This document shows positions 34,376 through 47,075 of a stretch of DNA of 64,000 bases, one piece after another (the stretch's first letter is position 1; each line of letters opens with the position of its first letter). The position numbers and the translations under genes were made by a program. Source of the DNA: Stomorhina lunata (lineage: Eukaryota; Arthropoda; Insecta; Diptera; Rhiniidae); assembly GCA_933228675.1 (NCBI GenBank), contig OW121743.1:10909486-10973485 (forward strand), given 5' to 3'. The notes beneath the pieces were generated by a model that was not told the DNA's origin, did not search any database, and was given only the letters and a program-made list of their open reading frames with translations.

Positions 34376-36270
34376 AACTCGAACTGTAATAGAACTGCTC
34401 TTATCTTCTCAGTGTATTATGTACTAAACTTTCAGCCACAGGCTTTTTTCTAAGTATATAACCAAAAAACTAAACTGTAAGTATCATTAACATTTCGGTT
34501 GTTTTGCTCAGTCATAAAAAAAATATTAATAAGCTCCAAGCGTACAATTGTAAACAATTCCTTTTGACTTTTTTCCTATGGACTTCGGGTAGGTAATAAA
34601 AATAATTCAATCAAGAGAAAAAAATTGCAAAAAGCTTTAGAATATCACAAACAAACAACAAAAAATACTTTGAATTAACAACAACAAAACACAACATCAG
34701 GTATAAGAACAGCAACAAGAAAAAAAATTCATAAAAATTCCAATCAACACATACCGATCGTCACTGATCGCATTCCAGATGCACAACTTTTGGCGCTGAT
34801 ACACACTCAAGCTCTTTTATTATACTCACATAATTTTTTATTATTGGTGTTGTTTTTGCTCGGTGAGTTTGTGCACAGTGGGGCGAATGTGAGGAATGTA
34901 TCACCTGAATTTCATTAAAATTCATTCTCAAAAGCTTTTGATAAATATTAAATTTTTGATATTAAATTTTTACCATAATTTCATTTTGCTTAACTTTTTT
35001 ATCAAAAGCCCCCTGTGTTTAATATTTAATGGCATATTTCAGTTGTTGTTTTTGTATTTATAGTTGCCATATTGTTTTTGTGTTTTTTATTGCTTGAGTG
35101 TGTGTAAGTCCTTTTTTGCTGTTGTTGCTTTAATTTGTATCCATTGTATGACTTCTAAGGAATAACTTTAGAACCGGAATGGGCAAAATAAAATACCGGC
35201 CTCATTTACTGAATTTTAATAAAGAAATATTTGAAATGTTCGCCAATGGATTATTATTATTATTACAATAAAAGCTTTTAATAATGATAGCTTTTCTTCT
35301 TTTTTTTTTAGGGACTATACCAGATTATGTGGAAAAAATCGGAGCTGTGTAATAAGTTTGATCTATTAAAGGAACTACAACAAACCCTGGGACTATATCA
35401 GATACCACGTATTACAATCTGGGACCATACAGGGTGAAAAATCGGAACTTAAAAACAATCCACAATTGAAAATTAGAACTATTCAAAATTTTATATGAAC
35501 CTACAATGAAAATTTCGAACTATATGTCATAATATGATCTTCGATTTAAGTTGGGAAGAATTGAAAGTTGGAGCCACTTCTTAATTTCCTATTAAAAGCT
35601 TTTAATATTAAAGCTTTCCTTCAAATGATCTAAACTTTGCCCATCCCTGCTCCACACTCAAACATAATATTTAGCCTTCGGTAGGCCTTAAAGTGGTTTT
35701 CATATTATGTTTGTTCAGTTTTCAGGCTAAAACTTAACTTTTAAACAAAAAAACGAAAAAAATCCAACAAAAAAATGTTTTGCAGAAAAAAAGCCCAAAC
35801 TGATGCGTATCTCCTTGGAAGCTGTAACATATAAACTCCGCCACTAACACTAAAATAACTCCAATCGCATTCAGACAAATCTAAACCATCATAAAATACG
35901 AGCACACACACACACAAGAATTTCTTAAGTAAAAATACTAGAGTTTGTATTTTAGCTTAAAAGTTTTTTTTTTTTTGTTTTATTTGAGCCAGTTTCAAAG
36001 CGTTTAAACAAAATCGATATGAACGAGAGAATGTCGGAGGAAAATTGAAGTTTCAAAACAAAAAAGCACAGGTGGTACTTGTGAAATGCTAAAAGAAATG
36101 TGTGTGTGTTTGGAGGAAATAAAGCCGATATTCGTTTATGTATGTATGTATGTTTACGGTCAGTTGCTGCGATATCAGACAATCAGGCAAAATATGTATG
36201 AAATTTTTGCTTTGAGGTTTTAGTGGATCAATTTCAAACATAAAAAGTTAACAAAAACGTACAAAATTCA
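34376..36270. other. AT-rich DNA with one GC-richer island
   Basis: No gene was recognised. A richer island at about 34745-34830 has, on the minus strand, TATAATAAAA, then TATCAGCGCC about 25 bases on, then a donor-like CGGTATGTG. This could be a promoter with a short non-coding exon, but the support is weak. AAGCTTTT motifs occur near 35270-35300 and 35595-35620. Confidence 0.35.
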
Positions 36271-39200
36271 TAAGGAAAGCTCTTTGCCTAAAAAAAATTT
36301 CCTGTAGAAAGCTGTATATATAGAAAAGCTTTTATATTGAAAACTCTTTCTATAGAACAAGCTGTTCTATATAAAATATTTTATAAGAAAGCTTTCTTAT
36401 AGAATACTGTGAAATAGAAAGTTGATGTAATTTAAAAGCTTGATTAACAAAGCTGTTTTCATAAAATAGTTCTAATAAAGATAACTTTCATAGAAAAGCT
36501 TTCCTAAGGAAAACTGTTTCTACACAAAAGCTTTCCTACCAAAATTGTTTTCATAAAAAAGGTTTCGTATAGAAAAATTTATTAAAAAATCTGTTTTCAT
36601 AAGTTTTAATAAAGAAAGCTTTCTTATAGAATATTGTGTCAATAAAAATGCGTACCTATGGAAAGATGTTTCTATAGAGAAGCTTTTCAATAGAAAGCTG
36701 ATTTAATACAAAAGCTTCATTAGGAAAGCTTTTTTCATAAAATATTTTTAATAGAGATAACTTTTATAGAAAAGCTTTCCTAATGAAAGGTGTTTCTATT
36801 CAAAAGCTTTTCTACTGAAATTGTTTACATAAAAAGTTATCCTATAGAAAATTGTTTAACTAAAAATGGTTCTCTATAGAAAGCTGTTTCTATAGAGAAG
36901 CTTTCTTATAGAAAGCTGTATATATTTTAAAGCTTATTTAGAAAGCGGTTTCTAAAAAACTATTTTTTAACTTTTCTAATAGAAAAGTTTTCGTATGAAA
37001 AGCTGTTTAAGAACCTGAAGATAAGCTTTTTTATAAAAAGCTGTTTTCTTATAAAAGTTTTCCTTAAGAAACATGTTTTTATAAAAAACATTTCCTCTAC
37101 AAAGCGGCATCTATAGAAAAGCTTTTCTACAGATCTTTGCAAAGCTGTTAAAAAAAAAACTTTAAAAAAGCTTTCCTATAGAAAAATGTTTTCATAAAAA
37201 TGATTTTCTCTACAAAGCGGCTTCTATAGAAAAGCTTTTATACAGGTCTTTGCAAAGCTATTTAAAAGCCTGCAGAAAAGCTTTCCTATAGAAAAATGTT
37301 TTCATAAAAAAGATTTACTCTACAAAGCGGCATCTATAAAAAGCTTTTCTACAGACCTTTACAAAGTTGTTTAAAAACTTGAAGAAGAGCTTTCCTACAA
37401 AAAGCTGTTTTCCTATAAAAGCTTTCCTATAGAAAAATGTTTTCATAAAAAAGATTTCCTCTACAAAGCTTTTCCAAAGAAAGTATTTTATATAAAGTTT
37501 TCTTTAAGAAGCTGTTGTCTGAGAATAACTTTGCTATCTGTGTAAATAGAATAAAAAGAGTAGGTTTTTGTATAAAAGACATCTTCTAGAAATGACATTA
37601 AAAGACTTACTCTTGAAAGCTTCAGTAAATTTAAAAGATTTTTTTAAAAGAAATTATGTAAATATTGAAAAGTTTCTAAAAAATCTTTGAAGATTTTGAA
37701 CTGTATGACATTGAAGAGCTTTCTGCAAAAACTTCTACTATGTTCGAATTTTTTTAAGTTTTTTGAAAAGCTGCTTCTATAGGAAAGCTTTCATTTGTAG
37801 AACTGTTTTTCCCTGATTTGTTATAAAAAAAAGTTTAACATTTAAAGCTTTTTGTATAGAAGTTCTCTTTATATAGATTTTACGATAGAAAACTTTTAAT
37901 TGAAAAGTTTTGTATAAAAATTTTGTATATAGAAATGTTTTTAATAATAACGACTCTATATGTAAAAGCTTTTAAGGTGTTAAAAGCTTTTTATTTGGTA
38001 ATTTTTATAACGTCTTATATAATAATTTTTCTTTATAGTTTTAAAAAATCTTTATTTAGAAATTTACACGTAATCTAAAAGCTTTTTATAGAAAGGCCAA
38101 GTTATCATAGAAAATTTCCTACATGAAACTTTTCGTATATAAAAAAGTTTTTATTGGAAAACGTTGAAGATATTTTAGTGCTTCTTCAATTAGGACTTAA
38201 AAGATACTACAGAGCTTATCGTGAACAATTTTTACTATAAAACTTTCTTTAGAATAATTAACAAATATTTAAAAGCTCTTTACAGAAAGTTTTGAGGAGC
38301 TTTAGTCATATTGAAAACTTTTCGTATTTTTCAAAATAATTAAAAAATAAACTTCGATCCTATCGATATTTAAAAAGCTTTATATAGAAATTTAAAAAAA
38401 TATTTAAAAGCTGGCATTTTAAAGGTCTCATGACAACAACAAATTTTCTTAAAGAAACCTTTTCGTAAATTGAAAATTTCTTTAAAGAAAGTTGTGGTGT
38501 ATTGTTAAGCTTTCTATGAAGAACTTTAAGAATATTAAAAGCTTTTCTTTATTATTTGTTTTTTAATAAAGTCAAAAATATTTTAAAATATTGAAGAGCT
38601 TTCTTTACCAAATTTTTACTAAAGAAATTTAATTAGAGGCAAAAGCTTTGAGAATATTTTAAAGCTTTTTATAGCAAATTTATACTGAAGAGTTATTTTT
38701 TGAAAATATTTTAAAGCTTTCTGTAGCAAATATATACTAAAGAATTTTCTTTAGAGGGAAAAAGCTTTATGTAGGGAACTTTAAACATATTTAAAGATTT
38801 TTTTTTGTGTTTATAAACTACAAATAAAGGAATAATATAAAAACAAAGACTTTTACAGTATTTAAAAGCTTTACATAAAAAAATTAACTGACAAATTCTA
38901 AAAATATTTTTAAGCTTTCTGTTGTAAATTTATACCGAATAGTTTTTTTTTGGAGGGGAAAACTTTGAAAATACTTTAAAGCTTTCTGTAGCAAATACTA
39001 TATACTGAACAATTTTCTTTAGAGTGAAAATATTTCGGTAAGTTTAAAGTTTTCTATAGGAAATTTTAAACATATTTAAAGATTTTAACATTTTTATATT
39101 AATTAACAACAAATAAAGTAATATTAATAATATAAAACTTTAACAATATTTAAAAGCTTTCCATATAAAAATTGAACTGAGGAGTTTGCTTTGAATTGAA

Positions 39201-39330
39201 AAGCTTTTAAACAAAGTTAAGGTATGTGTAAAAGCTGAAAATTTAGCTAGAACTTTAAACATATTATTAAAAGCTTTTTGTAAATTTTCTTTAATTCGGA
39301 GCCGTCCAGCTCTACAGCACAATGTGCGAA
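36270..39330. repeat. AAGCTTTT-rich degenerate repeat domain, part 4
   Basis: Dense AAAAGCTTT, CTATAGAAAAGCTTTTC and TTTCTATAGA motifs. A tandem unit of about 110 bases occurs three to four times at 37080-37480, marked by CTACAAAGCGG at 37097, 37210 and 37320. At 36660-36684 the sequence GGAAAGATGTTTCTATAGAG closely matches the unit of the 31-bp array at 5946-9219. Confidence 0.85.
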
Positions 39331-39605
39331 CTTTTACAAAAGAGCTTTTGAGCTTTTACACCGACACACTATATATGAGCGGACAAGCCTAGTTAGTCCA
39401 GCTTACACTTAGATAAAATTGTTTTTTGCAAAATCAATGGTCTTTTTGCTCGTTTATATGAAGAATACTCGAATTAATGAAGAAAAATGTTAATCTGGCA
39501 ATATTGACCGTAAGAGCTTTTAAAGGTGTTTACCACAAGTGCAAATTAATGTATGTGTTTTTGGACAGGTCTGCTTTAATAAGAGACAAAAAAACTTATG
39601 TAATT

Positions 39606-40353
39606 AAAAACAAGTAAGAAAGCGCTATAGTCGGTCAAGCCGACCATACGATACCCTTCACCACTAAGGTCAAAGGTGTTATTTTTCCTGAATAAAGACA
39701 AATATTTGCTAAATTTTGCCATCATACAAATATTTTCTCAAAACTTATATATTCAACCTGTTTCCGTCATTTGCACTTATATGAGAGCTAGAGTCAAATG
39801 TGAACCGATTATTTCGAAATTTGGCAAGTTGACTACACTTGTTGCAAAAATTATGTATGCGAAAAATAAGCACAAAATTTTCATTATCTTTAGGAGCGTT
39901 TTAGTGATTTTTTTCTCATTTAGTGCGTTTTTAAAGAAGAGTTTGTATGGGAGCTATGGTCAAATGTGGACCGATTTCAACGAAATTTGATACAGTGATT
40001 TAAGTTTACATAAGCAGTATCTGTTTTAAATTTCATGAAAAAATATTGATATTTGTGGCCAATATATCAATTCCGGGAAGTGGGACCCATGGGAGGTACC
40101 ATAAATAATGGACCGATTTTGACCAATTTGCCAAATTTCATCAGATTATCTTTAGAATTGCGACCTGTAGTTTGATTACAAGGTTTACATGGGGGTCCAG
40201 CCAGCCAGACGGACGGACGGACATCGCTAAATCGACTCAGAAAGTGATTCTAAGCCTATTGGTATACTAAAAGGTGGGTCTAAGACAAATATATCTATGC
40301 GTTACAAACATCAGCACAAACTTATAATACCCTTTCCACCTGGTGAAGGGTAT
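39606..40353 (+). mobile_element. Dispersed fly repeat A, near-complete copy
   Basis: It starts ACAAGTAAGAAAGCGCTATA, has ATACCCTTCACCA close to the start and ends CACCTGGTGAAGGGTATAA, so its end regions are inverted repeats of each other. Inside are three diverged ATGGGAG/GACCGATTTTGA-type segments and a GACGGACGGACGGACATCGC tract. The 3' third matches the interrupted copy at 26899-27772. The small open frame at 39676 has no recognisable domain. I cannot assign a superfamily. Confidence 0.75.
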
Positions 40354-40500
40354 AACTATATTGTAAAGCTTTTAATAGAAAACTTTCACTGAAGAGGTTT
40401 TTTTGTTTTTGAAGATAAAAGCTTTTTATAGAAAGTTAAGGTATGTTGAAAATCATACTAAGGGAAACTTTATACATATTAAAAGCTTTTCTTATTTCTG
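40354..40500. repeat. AAGCTTTT-rich fragment
   Basis: Four AAGCTTTT motifs follow the dispersed repeat, so repeat A probably inserted into the AAGCTTTT domain that ends near 39330. Confidence 0.6.
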
Positions 40501-41915
40501 CTTTTATTTAAGACAAAAAAACTTAATAATACAATTTTTTTCCTGTTTCCTTTCAAGCCTTGTTAACGCCCCAAAGTTTTTTTTCCCATTCCAAACCTCA
40601 TGGTTTCTCCCAGTTGATTTGCTAATATTCGTCTGGCATTGGAAATACTTTGCGGTATGAGTCCAATCATATTTTCGTTGGTATGTTAAGCTAAAAAAAA
40701 TGTTCATTGTCGTCATCGTTCAGTATTTTCCCTAGCGATTCATTTCATCATGTAGTTTTCAATTCACAGAAGGTATAAGACATAAAGAAAATAAATGAAA
40801 ACTAGTGATAGTAGTTGACCACCGCTAGGCCAGATAACATCTGCCATTATTATTGGTTGCCATAAAATAGCAAAAATGGAAAAGTTATACTTAAAAATAT
40901 AAAACAGAGAAGAGAATGAAAAGTCTATAAAACAACAGCCTTAAATACCTTTTGGTTTTAAGACCAGATAATGGGTAACTACTCGGTTGGAATGGAAACC
41001 CCATCATCATTATGAGCAGCGTTTGGAGCAGCAGCAAGATCATTGTAGTTATTGCCACCACTTTTTTAAGATCTTTATGAGTTCTGCACTCTCCTCTCTC
41101 TCCACTCTCTCTCCACTCTCTCTTTTTCTTTTTGTTTCCGATATTTATGAAGAGTGAGCAGTCAATTTTGCTCAGTAAAGAATGGAATTTTATCCATAAA
41201 ATATTATTTTAGTTTTTATTACAATTTCATGATGTTTGTCTTGTGAAAATCATAAAAGAAATGATCATATTTGTGTAAAAATTTTTACAAAGCATTATTG
41301 GGGGTAATGCAAAATTTTAGGCCTAGACATTGCAGGCAATTAATTTTAGAGAACTTTAATATAAATAAATCTTTATAACCGGATGACATTCCAGACCTAT
41401 TTCTTATTTTTCTAAATGGCCTCCAAAGGAAAACATTACATACTTTACTATTGCTACCCTTCCGTTTCGATTTATTGCAAACCTTAACTTAAGCCGCCTT
41501 GTCAATCAACTCATTATTAGCACCAGTTCCACTTCGATTTCTCCTCTAACCAAACAATGACATTTTACTTTTAAAATTTGTTTTTGTCCCTCTTTGGCCA
41601 CTTTAGGTTACATTTTTATTACCATATAAAAGCGGTTGTATATATTTTTTCGATAATTAAACAAAACTAAATAAATGATTAAAATCTTTCGAACACAAAA
41701 TGCAAATGTTGCAAAATTTTGTCCATGTAAGTTTTTTTTAAGCCAGAAATAATCTTAAATACTTAATCAGTTTCATCCAAGTATTTTAACTAAACTAAGA
41801 AATTAAGTTTTTCTTTGGTTTCAGTTTTTTGGGGGAAATACTTAAGTTTACGAGAACACAACCCACTCCTTTTGTTCAGGTCGAGAGGGTAGAAGGCATG
41901 TAATTGGGGGAAAAT
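40501..41915. other. Non-coding DNA with a CT-rich tract
   Basis: No gene was recognised. A polypyrimidine run of CTCTCTCCACTCTCTC type lies at about 41088-41131. Confidence 0.5.
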
Positions 41916-44900
41916 GAGCGAGACAGACTATAATAGAGACACTCTATAGTAGAGGCATACTATAGTCAAGCTAAGCTATAGTTGAGTCGAGAAACACTAT
42001 AGTCGAGGCAAACTATTGTGGAGACAGACTATATTAGAGGCAGAACATAGTCGAAACAGAAAATAGTCAAAACACACTGTATTGGAGACGGGATATAGTT
42101 GAGACAGACTATAGTCGAGACAGACCATATTTGAGACTATAGTCGAGACAGACTATAGTCGAGACAGACTATAGTCGAGACAGAATATAGTCAAGTAGTA
42201 GACATACACTATAGTAGAGACAGTCTATGCCGAGACAGACGAAAGTCGAGACAGACAAAAGTCGAGACAGAATATAGTAGAGACAGACTATAGTCGAGAC
42301 AGACTATAGTCGAGACAGACTATAGTCGAGACAGACTATAGTCGAGACAGACTATAATCGAGACAGACTTTAGTCGAGACAGACTATAGTCGAGACAGAC
42401 TATAGTCGAGACAGACTATAGTCGAGACAGACTATAGTCGAGACAGACTATAATCGAGACAGACTAAAGTCGAGACAGACTATAGTCGAGACAGACTATA
42501 GTCGAGACAGACTATAGTCGAGACAGACTAAAGTCGAGACAGACTATAGTCGAGACAGACTATAGTCGAGACAGACTATAATCAAGACAGACTATAGTCG
42601 AGACAGATTATAGTAGAGACAGACTATAGTCGAGACAAACTATAGTCGAGACAGACTATAGTCTAGACAGACTATAGTCGAGACAGACTATAGTCGAGAC
42701 AGACTATAGTCGAGACAGACTATAATCAAGACAGACTATAGTCGAGACAGACTATAGTCGAGACAGACTATAGTCGAGACAGACAAAAGTCGAGACAGAC
42801 TATAGTCGAGACAGACTATAGTCGAGACAGACTATAGTCGAGATAGACTATAGTCGAGACAGACTTTAGTCGAGACAGACTATAGTCGAGACAGACTATA
42901 GTCGAGACAGACTATAGTCGAGACAGACTATAGTCGAGACAGACTATAGTCAAGATAGACTATAGTCGAGACAGACTATAGTCGAGACAGACTATAGTCG
43001 AGACAGACTATAGTCGAGACAGACTATAGTCGAGACAGACTATAGTCGAGACAGACTATAGTCGAGACAGAATATAGTCAAGTAGTAGACATACACTATA
43101 GTAGAGACAGTCTATGCCGAGACAGACGAAAGTCGAGACAGACAAAAGTCGAGACAGAATATAGTAGAGTCAGACTATAGTCGAGACAGACTATAATCGA
43201 GACAGACTTTAGTCGAGACAGACTATAGTCGAGACAGAATATAGTCAAGTAGTAGACATACACTATAGTAGAGACAGTCTATGCCGAGACAGACGAAAGT
43301 CGAGACAGACAAAAGTCGAGACAGAATATAGTAGAGTCAGACTATAGTCGAGACAGACTATAGTCGAGACAGACTATAGTCGAGACAGACTATAGTCGAG
43401 ACAGACTATAATCGAGACAGACTAAAGTCGAGACAGACTATAGTCGAGACAGACTATAGTCGAGACAGACTATAGTCGAGACAGACTAAAGTCGAGACAG
43501 ACTATAGTCGAGACAGACTATAGTCGAGACAGACTATAATCAAGACAGACTATAGTCGAGACAGATTATAGTAGAGACAGACTATAGTCGAGACAAACTA
43601 TAGTCGAGACAGACTATAGTCTAGACAGACTATAGTCGAGACATACTATAGTCGAGACAGACTATAGTCGAGACAGACTATAATCAAGACAGACTATAGT
43701 CGAGACAGACTATAGTCGAGACAGACAAAAGTCGAGACAGACTATAGTCGAGACAGACTATAGTCGAGAAAGACTATAGTCGAGACAGACTAAAGTCGAG
43801 AGAGACTATAGTCGAGACAGACTATAGTCGAGACAGACTAAAGTCGAGAGAGACTATAGTCGAGACAGACTATAGTCGAGACAGACTAAAGTCGAGAGAG
43901 ACTATAGTCGAGATAGACTATAGTCGAGACAGACTATAGTCGAGACAGACTATAGTCGAGAAAGACTATAGTCGAGACAGACTATAGTCGAGACAGACTA
44001 TAGTCGAGACAGACTATAGTCGAGACAGACTATAGTCGAGACAGACTATAATCGAGACAGACTATAGTCGAGACAGACTATAGTCGAGACAGACTATAGT
44101 CGAGACAGACTATAGTCGAGACAGACAAAAGTCGAGACAGACTATAGTGGAGACAGACTATAGTCGAGAAAGACTATAGTCGAGACAGACTAAAGTCGAG
44201 ACAGACTATAGTCGAGACAGACTATAGTCGAGACAGACTATTGTCGAGACAGACTATAATCGAGACAGACTATAGTCGAGACAGACTATAGTCGGGACAG
44301 ATTATAGTTGAGATAGACTATAGTCGAGACAGACTATAGTCTTGACAGACTATAGTCGAGACTTAATATAGTCGAGACCGACTTTAGTCGAGACAGACTA
44401 AAGTGGAGACATACTATAATGAAGATAGATTATAGTCAAGACAGACTACAGTTGAGACAGACTAAAGCCGAGACAGACTATAGTCGAGATAGGCTATAGT
44501 AAAGACAAATTATAGTCAAGACAGACTATAGTCGAGACAGACTATATTCGAGACAGACTATAGTCGAGACAGACTACAGTTAAGACAGACTATAGTCGAG
44601 ACAGACTATAGTCGAGACAGACTATAGTCGAGACAGACTTTAGTCGAGACAGACTATAGTCGAGACAGACTATAATCAAGACAAACTATAGTCGAGACAG
44701 ACTATAGGCGAGACAGACTATAGTCGAGACAGACTATAGTCGAGACAGACTATAGTCGAGACAGACTATAATCAAGACAAACTATAGTCGAGACAGACTA
44801 TAGGCGAGACAGACTATAGTCGAGACAGACTATAGTCGAGACAGACTATAGTCGAGACAGACTATAGTCGAGATAGACTATAGTCGAGACAGACTTTAGT

Positions 44901-45780
44901 CGAGACAGACTATAGTCGAGACAGACTATAGTCGAGACAGACTATAGTCGAGACAGACTATAGTCGAGACAGACTATAGTCAAGATAGACTATAGTCGAG
45001 ACAGACTATAGTCGAGACAGACTATAGTCGAGACAGACTATAGTCGAGGCAGACTATAGTCGAGACAGACTATAGTCGAGACAGACTATAGTCGAGACAG
45101 ACTATAGTCGAGACAGACTATAGTCGAGACAGACTATAGTCGAGACAGACTATAGTCGAGACAGACTATAGTCGAGACAGACTATAGTCGAGACAGACTA
45201 TAGTCGAGACAGACTATAGTCGAGACAGACTATAATCGAGACAGACTATAGTCGAGACAGACTATAGTCGGGACAGATTATAGTTGAGATAGACTATAGT
45301 CGAGACAGACTATAGTCTTGATAGACTATAGTCGAGACTTAATATAGTTGAGACCGACTTTAGTCGAGACAGATTATAGTCAAGACAGACTATAGTTGAG
45401 ACAGACTAAAGCCGAGACAGACTATAGTCGAGATAGGCTATAGTAAAGACAAATTATAGTCAAGACAGACTATAGTCGAGACAGACTATATTCGAGACAG
45501 ACTATAGTCGAGACAGACTACAGTTAAGACAGACTATAGTCGAGACAGACTATAGTCGAGACAAACTATAGTCGAGAAAGATTATAGTTAATATAATACT
45601 TACACTATCGCTTACGACAGACTATAGTCGATATAGACTATAGTCGAGAAAAATTATAGTCGAGACAAATTATAATCGAGAAATACTATTGTCGAGATAG
45701 ACTATAGTCGAGGCAGACTTTAGTCGAGACACACTATAGTCGAGACAGACAATAGTCGAGAAAGATTATAGTTAATATAA
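41916..45780. repeat. 18-bp satellite array with GACTATAGTC core
   Basis: About 210 copies of an 18-base unit, AGACTATAGTCGAGACAG, whose core GACTATAGTC is a perfect palindrome. Variants reveal duplicated blocks: TCAAGTAGTA at 42191, 43078 and 43245, and GTCGGGAC at 44291 and 45267. The right edge (45571-45780) holds a 184-base tandem duplication that includes flanking sequence. Confidence 0.96.
45571..45615. repeat. Empty duplicate of the mariner insertion site
   Basis: GTCGAGAAAGATTATAGTTA through ATATAATACTTACACTATCG to CTTAC is uninterrupted here. The same sequence 184 bases later is split after ATATAA by the mariner at 45783-47056 (left half 45755-45782, right half 47057-47075). This shows the pre-insertion sequence and the TA duplication directly. 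Confidence 0.92.
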
Positions 45781-45782
45781 TA

Positions 45783-47056
45783 ATGGGTGTTTTTTTTAGA
45801 GGTATAGAACTTCGAATTGAAATAAAACACAAGAAAATCGTTTTAATGTCCATCAATTTGGCTTTATTGGAAGGATAATTTTATGCCATTAATGTTTAAA
45901 TATGATTTCGGGCATGTGGCCGCCGCGGCTGGCTCGAATAAAGCCAATTCTACAGGTCCAATTTTCAACTACTTTTTCGAGCATATGGGGCCGTATGTTG
46001 GCAATAACGCCACGAATGTTGGCTTCCAAGTCCCCTAACGTTTCTGGTTTGTTGGCGTAGACGAGCGAATTCACATATCCTCAAAGAAAATAATCCAGTA
46101 GTGTCAAATCGCACGATCTTGGTGGCCAATTGACAGGTCCATTCCGCGAAATTATGCGTTCATCGAATGTTTCCTTCAATAAATCAATTGTGACGTGGAA
46201 CCACAACTCATCCACATTCATGCCATCCAATTGGGGAACAAAATAGTCGGTTATCATGGCTCTATATCGGTCTCCATTTATGGTAACTGACTCTCCAGCA
46301 TTATTTCGGAAGAAGTATGGCCCAATGACTCCACCAGCCCATAGAGCACACCAAACAGTCAGTTTTTGTGGATGTAATGGCGTCTCAAGGGTCTCATGTG
46401 GATTCTCTTCACTCCAAATGCGGCAATTTTGCTTGTTGACGTAGCCATTCAACCAAAAATGAGCCTCAGTACTGAACAAAATTTTGCGATGAAAATCAGC
46501 ATCGAGATCAATCTCATTTTCGGCCCATACACCAAAATCACGACGCATTGCATGGTCTCGCGGCTTTAATTCTTGCACAAGCTGGATCTTGTAAGGTCGC
46601 AAGCCAAGATCTTTGCGTAAAATCTTCCATAAAGTTGATGGACAAAGCTCCAATTGCTGTGCACGGTGGCGAATCGATTCATTCGGGTCCTCTTCAACAC
46701 TTTGCTCTACAGCGGCAATTGTTTCTTCGGTGCGCACTGTTCGACGTCGCTGCGGATGCGTTTTATCACATAGAGTAAATGTAGTGCGAAAACGATCCAT
46801 GGTTAACCGAATTAATTGCTCTGATGGACGATTATGTCGACCATAAAATGGACGGAGCTTGCGGTAAACTTCGCGAACTGAACCATTATTTTCGAAATAA
46901 ATTTGCACGATTTGCAAGCGTTGTTCTTTTGTCAACCTGTTCATGATGAAATGGCAAACCAAACTAAATATTAATCACTTGACAGCAGACAAAATGGCCG
47001 CCAGTTAAAAAAGTGATGCCAACTTAAAGTTCTATACCTCAATAAAAAACACCCGA
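45783..47056 (-). mobile_element. Second rosa-like mariner copy, inactivated
   Basis: This 1274-bp copy is closely similar throughout to 29427-30730 but inverted. TA flanks it at 45781-45782 and 47057-47058. Its ends, ATGGGTGTTTTTTTTAGAGG on the left and TCGGGTGTTTTTTATTGAGG reversed on the right, match the other copy. The shorter length is explained by a 30-base deletion in the transposase. It inserted into the edge of the 18-bp array after that edge had been duplicated. Confidence 0.95.
45889..46944 (-). pseudogene. Inactivated DD41D mariner transposase
   Basis: The frame starts at the ATG at 46944 (MNRLTKEQRL) and follows the intact transposase closely. Three changes inactivate it. The first catalytic aspartate is replaced by threonine (ILFSTEAHFW). 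A 30-base in-frame deletion removes ten residues, QQDGATCHTA, with the second catalytic aspartate; the break points share CA. The tryptophan codon after LLDYFL has become TGA, ending the frame near 46081. Beyond it the frame continues in phase (VNSLVYANKPE...) to the normal end at 45889. The third aspartate is still present. It cannot be catalytic, though the DNA-binding half looks intact and might bind inverted repeats if expressed. Confidence 0.93.
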
Positions 47057-47075
47057 TACTTACACTATCGCTTAC

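Noticed and set aside
39676..39990. 104-codon frame as a host gene
   Set aside because: It lies inside dispersed repeat A and includes the repeat's diverged GGACCGATTTCAACGAAATT-type segments.
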